From contig NZ_CP050265.1 of NCBI RefSeq assembly GCF_011765465.1, forward strand, positions 186,001-250,000: a stretch of 64,000 nucleotides of DNA, written 5' to 3'. Shown here piece by piece: positions 53,374-61,928 of this stretch. This DNA comes from Erythrobacter sp. (lineage in GTDB: Bacteria > Pseudomonadota > Alphaproteobacteria > Sphingomonadales > Sphingomonadaceae). The notes beneath the pieces are model-generated. The model searched no databases and was not told the DNA's origin. It saw only the letters and a program-made list of their open reading frames with translations. The number at the start of each line of letters is the position of its first letter. The first letter of the stretch is position 1. The position numbers and the translations under genes are program-made.

Positions 53374-53976
53374 GTGTTCGATGCGAAGCTCCGCCCGCTG
53401 ATCGACCCGCCGCTCAACCGTGCAGGCCGCGCGCTCGCCCGGTGGGGCATCAGCGCCAATGCGCTGACGCTCGCCGGGCTCGCGCTCGGTCTTGCCGGGG
53501 CCGGGGCAATCGCGCTGGGCGAAATCGGCGCGGGGCTCGCGCTCATCCTCGCCAATCGCCTGCTCGACGGGCTCGACGGGGCGGTGGCGCGCGCCAGCGG
53601 GCCGAGCCACTTCGGCGGCTATCTCGACATCGTCGCCGACTTCGCCTTCTACGTCTCGGTCCCGCTCGGCTTCGGCGTGCTGGCCGAGGCGAACACGTTC
53701 CCTGCGCTGGTGCTGGTGGCGAGTTTCGTGCTGACGGGCGTGAGCTTCCTCGCCTTCGCCACCATCGCCGCCGAGCGCGGCGAGGAAACCGAGGCGCACG
53801 GAAGGAAGAGCTTCTTCTATTCGACCGGGCTTGCCGAGGGCGCGGAAACCATCGCGGTGTTCGTCACCATGTGCCTTTTTCCCGGCTGGTTCGGCGCGAT
53901 CGCCTATGGCTATGCCGCCCTGTGCGTCCTCACCGTGTTCCAGCGCAGCATGGCGGCATGGGCGGCTTTCCGGTGA
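53374..53976 (+). CDS. CDP-alcohol phosphatidyltransferase-family membrane protein
   Basis: 200 residues with about six helices. The diagnostic active-site motif D-G-x2-A-R-x8-G-x3-D-x3-D is present as DGAVARASGPSHFGGYLDIVAD (about residues 66-87). The family transfers a phosphatidyl or similar group from a CDP-alcohol to a second alcohol in lipid synthesis. The acceptor (inositol, glycerol-phosphate, other) is not evident. The GTG start is preceded by GGGGAGGGGG. It ends six bases from the convergent DUF1499 gene. Confidence 0.88.
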   Translation: MFDAKLRPLIDPPLNRAGRALARWGISANALTLAGLALGLAGAGAIALGEIGAGLALILANRLLDGLDGAVARASGPSHFGGYLDIVADFAFYVSVPLGFGVLAEANTFPALVLVASFVLTGVSFLAFATIAAERGEETEAHGRKSFFYSTGLAEGAETIAVFVTMCLFPGWFGAIAYGYAALCVLTVFQRSMAAWAAFR

Positions 53977-53981
53977 AGCGC

Positions 53982-54770
53982 CTACAGCCGTTCCCGGATC
54001 GCGGCGGAAAGCACGCGCAGGCGCTCGGCATTGGCGCCCAGGTCGCTCTGCCCGACCCGGCTGACCGAGCGCAGGTCGATTTCGCCGTTTTCGATCCGCG
54101 CGACCACGTCGTCCTTGAAGCCGAACCAGAAGGTTTCCGCGACGCCCTCGACCCGGCCCGCCTCGGCATCGACGCGGATGTCGGCAAGGCCAATGTCCTC
54201 CATTGCCGCGCGCACCGCCTCGATTGCCTCGCCCTGCGCCGCATCAAAGGCAATGGGTGTGAGGTCGGGATAGGCCGCCGCGATGAAATCGGCATGGCTT
54301 TGCGAGGCGAGCGGTTCTTCCGCGCTTTTCCACATCGCCAATTCGCCGAGCGGCACGGAATAGTCGTTGAGCGGATTGGCGCCGAGGCGGCTGCGCATCT
54401 CCAGCGTTGCGGGAGAGAATTGCGGCGGCTCGGCGGTGTCGGTGGCGACATCGTGGATCGGGTTCGCGCTGCCTTTCGAAGCGGCGGAAAGGCCCAGCCC
54501 GACGAAGCCGAGCGCGATGACGAGCGCGCCCAGCGCCAGCGGCCAGCCGGTGCGCGGCGGCTTGCGCAGGATCATGACGAGCGAGACGAGCGCCAGCAGC
54601 GCCGTGGCCCCGATCAGCAGCAGCCCGCCGCCGAAGGTCAGCGCGAGCAGGCCGGTCTGCCAGCTCCACACGCCGAATTTCGTGCCGAGCGCGCTGACGG
54701 CGAGATAGACCGGGATGAACAGCGCAAGGCCGAGCGCGATTCGGGCGAGACGGGGCGACTTCGTTTCCAT
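53982..54770 (-). CDS. DUF1499-domain membrane protein
   Basis: 262 residues starting METKSPRLAR. Three hydrophobic segments (about 10-32, 36-62, 73-95) precede a DUF1499 domain (about 130-260) with NPIHDVATD, ADFIAAAYPDLTPI, ETFWFGFKDDVVARI and SVSRVGQSDLGANAERL. DUF1499 proteins are widespread and without known function; fusion to a membrane anchor is common in Alphaproteobacteria. An upstream in-frame ATG (54824) adds 18 residues of poor quality. Confidence 0.85.
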   Translation of the reverse strand: METKSPRLARIALGLALFIPVYLAVSALGTKFGVWSWQTGLLALTFGGGLLLIGATALLALVSLVMILRKPPRTGWPLALGALVIALGFVGLGLSAASKGSANPIHDVATDTAEPPQFSPATLEMRSRLGANPLNDYSVPLGELAMWKSAEEPLASQSHADFIAAAYPDLTPIAFDAAQGEAIEAVRAAMEDIGLADIRVDAEAGRVEGVAETFWFGFKDDVVARIENGEIDLRSVSRVGQSDLGANAERLRVLSAAIRERL

Positions 54771-55003
54771 GGGCGCCTGTTTAGCGGCTCCGTCGCCCGG
54801 GGCAATGCGGCTTGCGACTTGCAATCATTAGCGTGTCCGGGCAATCCTGCGGAAACGCATTTCAATTCATGCGTTGTCGGGTCTGAGGTTCGCGGGGGGA
54901 GAGAGAGCGCAAGGGCACCACACTCCCGCTTTCAATGGCCTTTAACTTGGTTTAATGCCCGCAGCCTCGCGGGAGGTTCTAGTCCAAAGAGGGAAAATCT
55001 ATC

Positions 55004-55603
55004 ATGAAGCGTACCACTTTCCTGAGCGCCGTCGCGCTCGCCAGCCTCGTCACGCTGTCGGCCTGCGGCGGCGGCAACCAGGAGCCCGCGGCCCCGGCCG
55101 CCGAGGAAACCGAAGCCGCCGCTCCGGCTGCGGAAGAAACGACCGCGGCTGTCGAAGAAGAGGAAGTCGCTCCGGTCCCCGAGGTCGAAGCCAACGGCAC
55201 CGTGCATGAAATCCAGATGCTGACCCGCGATCCCGACGGCAGCGGGCTGCAGGTGTTCAAGCCCAACCTGATCACCGCCGAAGTGGGCGACACGATCAAG
55301 TTCGTGCCGACCGACCCGACCCACCAGTCCTCGTCGATCCCCGAAATGCTGCCCGCCGGCGTCACCGGTTGGGAAGGCGAGATCAACAAGGAAGTCAGCT
55401 ACGTCGTCCCGACCCCGGGCATCTACGGCTACAAGTGCGTTCCGCACTACGCCGCGGGCATGATCGGCATGGTCGTCGTCAAGGGCGAAGGCATGACCGA
55501 CAATCTCGAATCCGCCAAGGCCGCGAGCCATCCGGGTCTTGCCGGGCGCAAGTTCAACGAGCTCTTCGAAACCGCCGAAAGCGAAGGCATGCTCTCGCAG
55601 TAA
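55004..55603 (+). CDS. Lipoprotein pseudoazurin/cupredoxin
   Basis: 199 residues. The lipobox LSAC places the lipidated Cys at 21. Residues 22-60 are an Ala/Glu/Pro-rich flexible linker. The cupredoxin domain (about 65-160) has type I copper ligands H107, C145, H148 and M153 in THQSS and YKCVPHYAAGM, the pseudoazurin pattern. A C-terminal extension (160-199) resembles that of pseudoazurins. It should be a membrane-tethered one-electron carrier in the periplasm. It precedes a lipoprotein cytochrome c and the photosynthesis cluster, so it could donate to oxidase, nitrite reductase or reaction centre. AGAGGG precedes the ATG. Confidence 0.92.
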   Translation: MKRTTFLSAVALASLVTLSACGGGNQEPAAPAAEETEAAAPAAEETTAAVEEEEVAPVPEVEANGTVHEIQMLTRDPDGSGLQVFKPNLITAEVGDTIKFVPTDPTHQSSSIPEMLPAGVTGWEGEINKEVSYVVPTPGIYGYKCVPHYAAGMIGMVVVKGEGMTDNLESAKAASHPGLAGRKFNELFETAESEGMLSQ

Positions 55604-55631
55604 GCCTGCCGCCTTCATCGAAGGCTTCGAG

Positions 55632-55664
55632 GGGGCCGGCGCGGGAGACCGCGCCGGCCCCTTT
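55632..55664 (+). terminator. Rho-independent-type hairpin after the pseudoazurin gene
   Basis: GGGGCCGGCGCGG (55632-55644) pairs perfectly over 13 bp with CCGCGCCGGCCCC (55649-55661), loop GAGA, followed by TTTC. The T-tract is short but the stem is very stable. Confidence 0.75.
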
Positions 55665-55762
55665 CGTCGGGGCGCTTCCTTTCCGGAAAATCCGCAATTC
55701 CGCAGCCGGCGCGTGAAGGGTACGAACACGCGAAGGGTCTGATAGCGAAAGGAAGAGCGGTC

Positions 55763-56254
55763 ATGCGGATACATTCTGCCCAAGTCCCCCTCCTCGCCGG
55801 GCTGGCCGCTCTGACGGCCTGTGGCGGAGAGGCGGATCGCGAACCGGCTCCGGCTCGGACGACGACGGTTGCCTCGACGCCGACACCCGCCCCGGCGAGC
55901 GAGTCCGGGCCCGATCTGGCGGAAGTGGCTCTCGCCGATCTCAGCGGCGATGCCGCGACCGGGAAGACGCTCTTCACCAAGTGCATGGCGTGCCATTCGA
56001 TCGAAGACGGGGTAAACCGGGTCGGCCCACACCTGCACGGCGTGGTCGGGCGCGATGCGGGGTCGGTCGAGGATTTCAACTACTCGGATGCGAATCGGAA
56101 CAGCGGCATCACGTGGAGCCGGGAAGTCCTGTTCGATTACCTCGTTGCGCCGCAGCAATACATTCCCGGCACGCGTATGTCCTTTCCCGGCCTCAAGGAT
56201 CCGCAGGACCGTGCGGACCTCATCGCCTATCTCGAGGCGAACGGAGAAATCTGA
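55763..56254 (+). CDS. Lipoprotein monoheme cytochrome c (c2/c550-like)
   Basis: 163 residues. The lipobox LTAC puts the lipid anchor at Cys20; residues 21-52 are a Pro/Thr/Ala linker. The class I cytochrome domain has CMACH at 74-78, the NRVGPHLHGVVGR helix and Met139 (GTRMSFPG) as likely axial ligand. It would shuttle electrons at the membrane surface between the bc1 complex and oxidases or the reaction centre. It lies downstream of the cupredoxin and converges on hemA. A GAAAGGAAGAG site precedes the ATG. Confidence 0.92.
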   Translation: MRIHSAQVPLLAGLAALTACGGEADREPAPARTTTVASTPTPAPASESGPDLAEVALADLSGDAATGKTLFTKCMACHSIEDGVNRVGPHLHGVVGRDAGSVEDFNYSDANRNSGITWSREVLFDYLVAPQQYIPGTRMSFPGLKDPQDRADLIAYLEANGEI

Positions 56255-56389
56255 GCGGGCTTGCCGGGAAGATCAGTCGAACCGGGGATCTCGGCGGCGT
56301 TGCCGATAGTGCAACCAATTGGGGCGGCAGGTCATGGCCCACCGCCCCGTCATGCCCCTCCCGTTCCGGGGCGGTAACTCGTCAGCCCC

Positions 56390-57613
56390 TCAGGCCGCGG
56401 TCGCCATCCGTGCCAGTTCGCATTGCGACCAGATTTCGGACAGCGCGTTGATCAGCCGGTCGATGTCGCCGTCGTCATGCACCGGCGAAGGCGTGAGTCG
56501 CAGCCGTTCCGTCCCGACCGGCACGGTGGGATAGTTGATCGGCTGGACGTAGATGCCGTGGTTGTCCATCAGCCAGTCGCTGATCCGCTTGCACTTGTGC
56601 GCATCGCCCACCATCACCGGGATGATGTGGCTCGGATTGTCGAGATGGGGGATACCCATCATGTCGAGCTTGCGCCGGACCTGCCGGACGCGCTCCTGAT
56701 GCTTCTCGCGTTCTTCGTTGCTCTGCTTGAGATGCCGGATGCTCGCCGCCGCGCCCGCCGCCACGGCCGGGGGCAGGGCGGTCGAGAAGATGAAGCCGCT
56801 GGCGAAGCTGCGCACGAAATCGACGAGGTTCGCCGAGGCCGCGATATAGCCGCCCATCACGCCGAACGCCTTGCCGAGCGTGCCCTCGATCACGGTGATC
56901 CGGTCCATCAGCCCCTCGCGCTCGGCGATGCCGCCGCCGCGCGGGCCGTAGAGGCCGACCGCGTGAACTTCGTCGATGTAGCTCATCGCTCCGTGCTTCT
57001 CGCAGACATCGAGGATTTCCGCGATCGGGGCGATGTCGCCGTCCATCGAATAGACGCTTTCGAAGGCGACCAGCTTGGGAACATCGGGGCCGTATTCGGA
57101 CAGAAGTTCGTCGAGATGCTCCACGTCATTGTGGCGGAAGATCTTGTACGGCGCGCGGCTGTAGCGCACGCCCTCGATCATGGAGGCATGGTTCAATGCG
57201 TCGGAAAACACGACGCAGCCGGGGATCTTCGCCGCCAGCGTCCCGATGCCAGCCCAGTTCGAGACATAGCCGCTGGTGAACAGCAGCGCCGATTCCTTGC
57301 CGTGCAGGTCGGCCAGCTCGGCCTCGAGTTCGACATGGTAGTGGTTCGTGCCCGAGATGTTGCGCGTGCCGCCCGCGCCCGCACCGCATTCGTCGAGCGT
57401 CGCGTGCATCGCTTCGAGCACCTTGGGATGCTGGCCCATGCCGAGATAGTCGTTCGAACACCACACGGTGACCGCCTGCCGTTCCTCGCCGTCGAGAAAG
57501 CGCGTCGCGTGCGGGAAGCGCCCACGGTGCCGCTTGATGTCGGTGAAGACGCGATAACGCCCTTCCTCGCGAACGCCATCAAGCTCGCTGGCGAAAAAAG
57601 CTTCGTAGTCCAT
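56390..57613 (-). CDS. hemA: 5-Aminolevulinate synthase
   Basis: 407 residues, the usual size for bacterial ALAS. PLP-binding Lys248 lies in [28 protein letters not shown] and [13 protein letters not shown] are signature stretches. It condenses glycine and succinyl-CoA to 5-aminolevulinate, the first step of the C4 tetrapyrrole route feeding heme and bacteriochlorophyll. The start [10 protein letters not shown] is preferred because AAAAGGGATT precedes it. It is the last gene of the puh/acsF operon, 23 bases after puhE, so precursor supply is tied to photosynthesis gene expression. Confidence 0.97.
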   Translation of the reverse strand: MDYEAFFASELDGVREEGRYRVFTDIKRHRGRFPHATRFLDGEERQAVTVWCSNDYLGMGQHPKVLEAMHATLDECGAGAGGTRNISGTNHYHVELEAELADLHGKESALLFTSGYVSNWAGIGTLAAKIPGCVVFSDALNHASMIEGVRYSRAPYKIFRHNDVEHLDELLSEYGPDVPKLVAFESVYSMDGDIAPIAEILDVCEKHGAMSYIDEVHAVGLYGPRGGGIAEREGLMDRITVIEGTLGKAFGVMGGYIAASANLVDFVRSFASGFIFSTALPPAVAAGAAASIRHLKQSNEEREKHQERVRQVRRKLDMMGIPHLDNPSHIIPVMVGDAHKCKRISDWLMDNHGIYVQPINYPTVPVGTERLRLTPSPVHDDGDIDRLINALSEIWSQCELARMATAA

Positions 57614-57636
57614 GGGCAATCCCTTTTGATGCATTC

Positions 57637-58458
57637 TCATGTTCTGTCGTTCCGGATCGGCGGCACGGGGGCGGCAAGCGGTGCCTCGCGGCGGCGCGCG
57701 GGCAGGGCCCAGCCCCACAGCATACCGTCGCGGAACGGCAGTGCGAGAAAGACGTGTTCGAGCGCGCCGAGCACGCATAGGGTGAAGAGCAGGCTCGCCC
57801 CCACCATTTCCGCGCTCCCGACCGGGGCCGAGATCGCAAGCACGGCGAACCAGGCGGCAAGGCCCATGATCGCGAGGATCGAGAGGACCAGCAGCACCGT
57901 CATGCGGTTCGCGCCGAAATAGGTCTTGAGATAGTCGAGATGCGGCGGGAGCATTTCGGTCGTCGTGTTCGGCACGCCCACGAATAGATTGATCTTCGAC
58001 GACAGGCGCAGGCCGAACATCAGCACGAAGACCGTCGCGCCGATCTGGTTGGGCGCATCCCACGACAGCGAGATCAGCAGCAGCGCGGTGAGCGCCAGCG
58101 CGACCTCGTGGTGCATCACCGTCGCGCTTGCCTGACGGAAGCGTTCGAGCCCGCGCACGCCCGGTGCGATGGGAACGCGCCGCGGACCCGCCGAAGCGCC
58201 GGTGAGAAAGCCGATTTCGTGCCAGCCCCACACAAGCAGCGCGCCGATGAAGGCGACGTAGACCGCCAGCACCGAGACCGATTGCGAGGCGATGAGGATC
58301 ACGATCAGGCCGGCAATGCCGCCCGCGCCGCCGATCGCGAGGCTGCGCGAAAAGGTCGCGCGCTCGCGATTGTCGGCCCACGCGACGAGCCCCGTCGCGA
58401 TGAACCAGACCGCCACCGTCACGATGAACGGGACGACATGACCGCTCCAACTCACCAT
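57637..58458 (-). CDS. puhE: Photosynthetic complex assembly protein PuhE
   Basis: 273 residues with about seven membrane helices and the conserved front [19 protein letters not shown], the [12 protein letters not shown] loop and the [29 protein letters not shown] stretch typical of PuhE. PuhE is needed for normal reaction-centre/LH1 levels and influences bacteriochlorophyll synthesis. The start ATG at 58458 overlaps the acsF stop by seven bases. Confidence 0.93.
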   Translation of the reverse strand: MVSWSGHVVPFIVTVAVWFIATGLVAWADNRERATFSRSLAIGGAGGIAGLIVILIASQSVSVLAVYVAFIGALLVWGWHEIGFLTGASAGPRRVPIAPGVRGLERFRQASATVMHHEVALALTALLLISLSWDAPNQIGATVFVLMFGLRLSSKINLFVGVPNTTTEMLPPHLDYLKTYFGANRMTVLLVLSILAIMGLAAWFAVLAISAPVGSAEMVGASLLFTLCVLGALEHVFLALPFRDGMLWGWALPARRREAPLAAPVPPIRNDRT

Positions 58459-59513
58459 GCGGGACGCAGCCTGACCGTTTGCGGCAGGGCGTTCGGCTTG
58501 GTGCGGTGGAAATACATCCGCGCGAAGGCCCAGCCCGCGCCCGCGACACCGCTCAACCGCTTGGCAAGGCCGCCGAGCCCGCCCTGTTCCTTGCCGTCCT
58601 CGATCCGGCCAGCGGCGAGGCGCAGGTCTTCCATCCGGCGGCGGAAGGCGGGATCGTCGATGTCGAGCTCGACCGGGAAGACCTGGCGGCTGATCTGGTT
58701 GCAGATCGAGAACACCTCGTAGTCGTATTCGGTCGGATCGACCCCCAGCGCCTTGTGGAAGGCGGGCCGGGCGTGGTCGCGCACATACATGGTCGCGTAG
58801 ACCGAGAGCAGGAAGAAGCGCACCCACAGCTTGTTCGCGCCCTGCAGCAGCTTGGGGTCCGAGCGCAGCAGCATGGCGAAGGCTTCGCCGTGGCGGAACT
58901 CGTCGTTGCACCACTCGAGGAACCAGTCGAAGATCGGGTGGAACTTGTGCTGCGGGTTGCGCGCGAGATGGCGGTAGATCGTGATGTAGCGCGCATAGCC
59001 GATCTTCTCGGACAGGTAGACCGCGTAGAAGATGAACTTCGGCTTGAAGTAGGTGTATTTCTTGGTCTTCGTCAGATAGCCGAGATCGACCCCGATCCCG
59101 GCATCCTTGAGGCTTTCGTTGATGAAGCCGGCGTGGCGGCTTTCGTCGCGTGCGAGCAGTTTGAAGAGCTGCTTCACGTCCGGGTTCTTGGTCCGCTTGG
59201 CGATTTCGGCATAGAGCACGCAGCCGGAAAACTCCGAAGTCATCGAGCTGACGAGGAAGTCGGTGAATTCCTTGCGCAGTTCGGGCTCCAGTCCCTCGAT
59301 GACGCCTTTGAAGCTCTCATTGTGGCGGAAGTGCTTCTTGTTGGGATCGCCGATCATCTCCTCGATCAGCGCGTCCCATTCCTCGCGCACCGGAGATACG
59401 TCGATCGCGTCCAACGCGTCGAAATCCGTGGTGTAGAAACGCGGGGTCAGCATCGTTTCCTGCGTGGCGAGCGCCATCGCCTCTTCGCTGGTCATCGGCT
59501 TGTAGGCGTTCAT
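58452..59513 (-). CDS. acsF: Aerobic Mg-protoporphyrin IX monomethyl ester oxidative cyclase
   Basis: 353 residues. The ferritin-like diiron motifs are present: ExxH at 124-127 (DESRHAGF) and ExxH at 205-208 ([10 protein letters not shown]), with further conserved Glu94/Glu103 in [14 protein letters not shown]. It forms the isocyclic ring of bacteriochlorophyll using O2, which marks an organism making pigment aerobically. The start [10 protein letters not shown] overlaps the preceding gene (ATGA). Confidence 0.97.
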   Translation of the reverse strand: MNAYKPMTSEEAMALATQETMLTPRFYTTDFDALDAIDVSPVREEWDALIEEMIGDPNKKHFRHNESFKGVIEGLEPELRKEFTDFLVSSMTSEFSGCVLYAEIAKRTKNPDVKQLFKLLARDESRHAGFINESLKDAGIGVDLGYLTKTKKYTYFKPKFIFYAVYLSEKIGYARYITIYRHLARNPQHKFHPIFDWFLEWCNDEFRHGEAFAMLLRSDPKLLQGANKLWVRFFLLSVYATMYVRDHARPAFHKALGVDPTEYDYEVFSICNQISRQVFPVELDIDDPAFRRRMEDLRLAAGRIEDGKEQGGLGGLAKRLSGVAGAGWAFARMYFHRTKPNALPQTVRLRPAW

Positions 59514-59842
59514 TTGATCCTCCCCGGATTGAAGCTGACCTCGTAGAGTTCCCTGAGGTCGAAATAGGCCGCGAGCCGGGTCAGGGCGCGGCCAAGAGGC
59601 CCGGCGCGCGTGACCGTCGCGGCGCGTTCGAACACGGCGCTTTCGCCGAAGGGTATCTGGATCGGGTCGCCGTGGACGCGGACCTTGTCGCCCGGCTCGA
59701 GCTCGACGTCGCCGGCCAGTTCGACATGGGCGTGGAAATGCTCCGAGCTCTGCTCGACCGTGATCGTGCAGGGAATGTCGAACTGCCTGGCGCTCGGCAC
59801 GGGATGAACCCGGGCATATTCGTCGATCGGGTGCGATGCCAT
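59510..59842 (-). CDS. Conserved small protein of the photosynthesis cluster, unknown
   Basis: 110 residues, soluble, no signal peptide. A central acidic beta-rich part ([20 protein letters not shown], then [19 protein letters not shown]) looks like a small beta-barrel or OB-like fold. The C-terminal third ([22 protein letters not shown]) is helical. It is translationally coupled on both sides: its start abuts the puhC stop (TGATG) and its stop overlaps the acsF start (ATGA). An in-frame GTG at 59845 is an alternative start. Similar-sized open frames occupy this place in other aerobic phototroph clusters. A role next to AcsF (cyclase accessory) or in complex assembly is inferred only. Confidence 0.8.
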   Translation of the reverse strand: MASHPIDEYARVHPVPSARQFDIPCTITVEQSSEHFHAHVELAGDVELEPGDKVRVHGDPIQIPFGESAVFERAATVTRAGPLGRALTRLAAYFDLRELYEVSFNPGRIK

Positions 59843-60321
59843 CACTTAACCCCTTCGAGCATATCGGCGAAGACCTTGCGATTATCCTTGCCGAAATAGT
59901 CGAGTTCGAGCGTGCTGCCGGTCGTCTCGTCAAGCAGGGTAAGGTTGCCGTTGTCCCATTCGATGAGGTCGAAGGGCACTTCGGCCCCGATCCCGCGGAT
60001 GCGGCGCTGGTGGACGAGGCTGCGCACGGTCGAGCGAACGAAACCGCCATAGCCTACTCCGAAGCGCGCGACTTCCTCGCCGGTCGCCGCGTCCTCGACC
60101 CGGACCGAGCCGTCGGCCTCGTCGAAGAAGAACAGCTGGCGCGTCGCGGTCGCTTGCGTGCCCGCCTCGGCGCGGTTCACGACCGGATCGGAGGTCCGCT
60201 CGAAGAAGCCGAGTGTCACCGAAGCGGTCATGGCGAGGCTGATCGCGATCAGGCCGCCCATCAGCATCAGGGGAACGCGGTGGACGGTGATTTCGTCGTC
60301 TTCGTAGGTGCGAACGATCAT
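59842..60321 (-). CDS. puhC: Photosynthetic complex assembly protein PuhC
   Basis: 159 residues: a short cytoplasmic lead ([20 protein letters not shown]), one membrane helix (about 20-40) and a periplasmic domain with [27 protein letters not shown] and a [11 protein letters not shown] motif typical of PuhC. PuhC helps organise the LH1-reaction-centre core. It is overlapped on both sides by its neighbours. Confidence 0.93.
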   Translation of the reverse strand: MIVRTYEDDEITVHRVPLMLMGGLIAISLAMTASVTLGFFERTSDPVVNRAEAGTQATATRQLFFFDEADGSVRVEDAATGEEVARFGVGYGGFVRSTVRSLVHQRRIRGIGAEVPFDLIEWDNGNLTLLDETTGSTLELDYFGKDNRKVFADMLEGVK

Positions 60322-61094
60322 GCGGGGGCTCCTTCCAGGCCTTTGTCCGAAAGTTCCTTCGTTCCCGAAAGGGACGCGCCGGATTTCGCGTGCGCGGCAG
60401 GGCCGTTCACTTGCCTAGCGCCGGGCGTGCCGGCTTCCTTGATCTCGGTCAAATTTCGCTCGATCGCGCCATGTGCCGCGCGCGCATCGGCAAGCAGCTT
60501 CGCCACTTTCTCGGGCTCGGGGATCCCGCGCAGCATCGGCTCGGGCCGGGCAAGGCGGAACGGGCGCACGTGCGGCCACAGCAGGAGGTAGCCGAGCAGC
60601 CTTTCGCCCTTCAGCTCGAAGGCGATGTCGCCGTGCTCCTTGCCGCGCATCTTCATGTTCGCCGCGGCGATCTGCTTGAGCGGGATGTTGATCCGCGTCT
60701 CGATCGCCATGCCGATACGCATGATAAGCCGCGTGTCGGTGAGGATGTAGAGCGTGCTGCGGACGCTCAGCCAGGCGAGCAGATTGAGCACGCCGAGCCC
60801 CGCAACGCACAGCCCCGCGATGATCGCGGCGCTCTGGTAATTGCCCATCGCAAGCGAAATCGCGACGAGGGCGGCGAAATAGATCGCGACGCTGCGGGTG
60901 TGAAACGCGGTCCGGGCAAGGACCGCCCTGTCGGGCCGGCCCTTCCACAGGATCCGTTCGTCCTCGGCCGGCGTGCCCATCGGGTCGCCGTGCGCCGTGG
61001 GCCCGGCATTTTCCAGCTCGGGCGGATCGAAGCGCGGCTTGGCGTGCAGCTCCGGATCCGCCGCGGGCAGGCCCTTTTTCGTATTCAGATCCAC
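60318..61094 (-). CDS. puhB: Photosynthetic complex assembly protein PuhB
   Basis: 258 residues. A soluble front with EDERILWKGRPD (the bPH-like lead of PuhB) precedes two or three helices (about 70-105) and a PH-like domain with YILTDTRLIMRIGMAIETRINIPLKQI. PuhB is a reaction-centre assembly factor. The GTG start at 61094 overlaps puhA by ten bases and is chosen for that coupling; an ATG at 60980 would remove 38 residues. The C-terminal 50 residues are an Ala/Gly-rich extension. Confidence 0.88.
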   Translation of the reverse strand: MDLNTKKGLPAADPELHAKPRFDPPELENAGPTAHGDPMGTPAEDERILWKGRPDRAVLARTAFHTRSVAIYFAALVAISLAMGNYQSAAIIAGLCVAGLGVLNLLAWLSVRSTLYILTDTRLIMRIGMAIETRINIPLKQIAAANMKMRGKEHGDIAFELKGERLLGYLLLWPHVRPFRLARPEPMLRGIPEPEKVAKLLADARAAHGAIERNLTEIKEAGTPGARQVNGPAAHAKSGASLSGTKELSDKGLEGAPA

Positions 61095-61870
61095 GGTTCC
61101 GCCCTTTCCGGCGTCGCGTACATATAGCCGCCGCCATAATAGGCCATGATCTTGTCCTCTTCGTAGCGAGTGACCTGGCCGGGAGTGTCGAGCCGCGGGA
61201 CGTCCGCGAACTGCTCTGACGTGATCGCCGAAATCTCGACCTGTTCGGGCTTGTCGTCGAAGAAGCCCTTCTTCTGCACGACGCAAACGAACATCGGCGC
61301 GAGCACCTTGTCGCCCGCATTGGTCTCGATCTCGAGATAGCGGATGATGTGCTCGGACTGGTCGACCCAGACATCGCTCACCTTGCCCGCGACCTTCTTG
61401 TCGGCGGCGATGACGGGCCAGCCGACCAGCGCCGGGTCATTCGGCGAGATCGAGAGTTCGTGGCTGTTGCCGATCGGCACGATGCGCGGGCGACCGTCGT
61501 GGGTGAGATCGGGATAGTCGGCGCGCTTGGCATAGGCCGCCGGGCCGAGGCCGTCCTTCATCGGATTGCCGGTCGGAACCCAGGGGGCGCCGGCGGCGTG
61601 GAAGGCCTGCACCGCGGGGATGTTGACGTCGTCGCGCGGAACATCCTCGGGGATATACACGCCGCGCCCGTGCGGCAGGTTGAAGACCTTCTTCTCGCCC
61701 TGGGTCAGCGGCCAGGTGTCGACCCGGCCGGTCTGCTCGTCCTCGAGCGGGTATCCCTCACGACGGCTCTCGCGGTTGAGATAGACCACGAGGGCGATGA
61801 AGAAGACGAAAAAGAGCAGGAAGGCCAGCTCGGCTACGTCGAGTGTCCCGACGATATATGTGTTGTTCAT
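61085..61870 (-). CDS. puhA: Photosynthetic reaction centre H subunit
   Basis: 261 residues: one N-terminal membrane helix (DVAELAFLLFFVFFIALVVYL), NRESRREGYPLE after it as in all H subunits, then the cytoplasmic PRC-barrel domain with GLGPAAYAKRADYPDLTHDG, SVSPNDP-like LSISPNDPALVGWPV and the IRYLEIE stretch. It caps the L/M reaction centre and shapes proton delivery to QB. The L/M genes (pufLM) are not in this window. The 58-base gap from lhaA probably has a local ribosome site only. Confidence 0.97.
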   Translation of the reverse strand: MNNTYIVGTLDVAELAFLLFFVFFIALVVYLNRESRREGYPLEDEQTGRVDTWPLTQGEKKVFNLPHGRGVYIPEDVPRDDVNIPAVQAFHAAGAPWVPTGNPMKDGLGPAAYAKRADYPDLTHDGRPRIVPIGNSHELSISPNDPALVGWPVIAADKKVAGKVSDVWVDQSEHIIRYLEIETNAGDKVLAPMFVCVVQKKGFFDDKPEQVEISAITSEQFADVPRLDTPGQVTRYEEDKIMAYYGGGYMYATPERAEPWI

Positions 61871-61928
61871 TTCACATTCCTCTCAAGCAGAGTGCGACCG
61901 AGACGGGGTCCCTCGCGTTCCTGTCCGG

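Noticed and set aside
56341..56375. Inverted repeat ACCGCCCCG / CGGGGCGGT between the cytochrome c gene and hemA
   Set aside because: It has a 17-base loop and no T-run on either strand. It might aid termination of the convergent transcripts, but the evidence is too weak to call.
60439..60452. TTGATCTCGGTCAA, a 9/10 FNR-box match
   Set aside because: It lies inside the puhB coding sequence (encoding LTEIKE), far from any start on a sensible strand, and is probably fortuitous.
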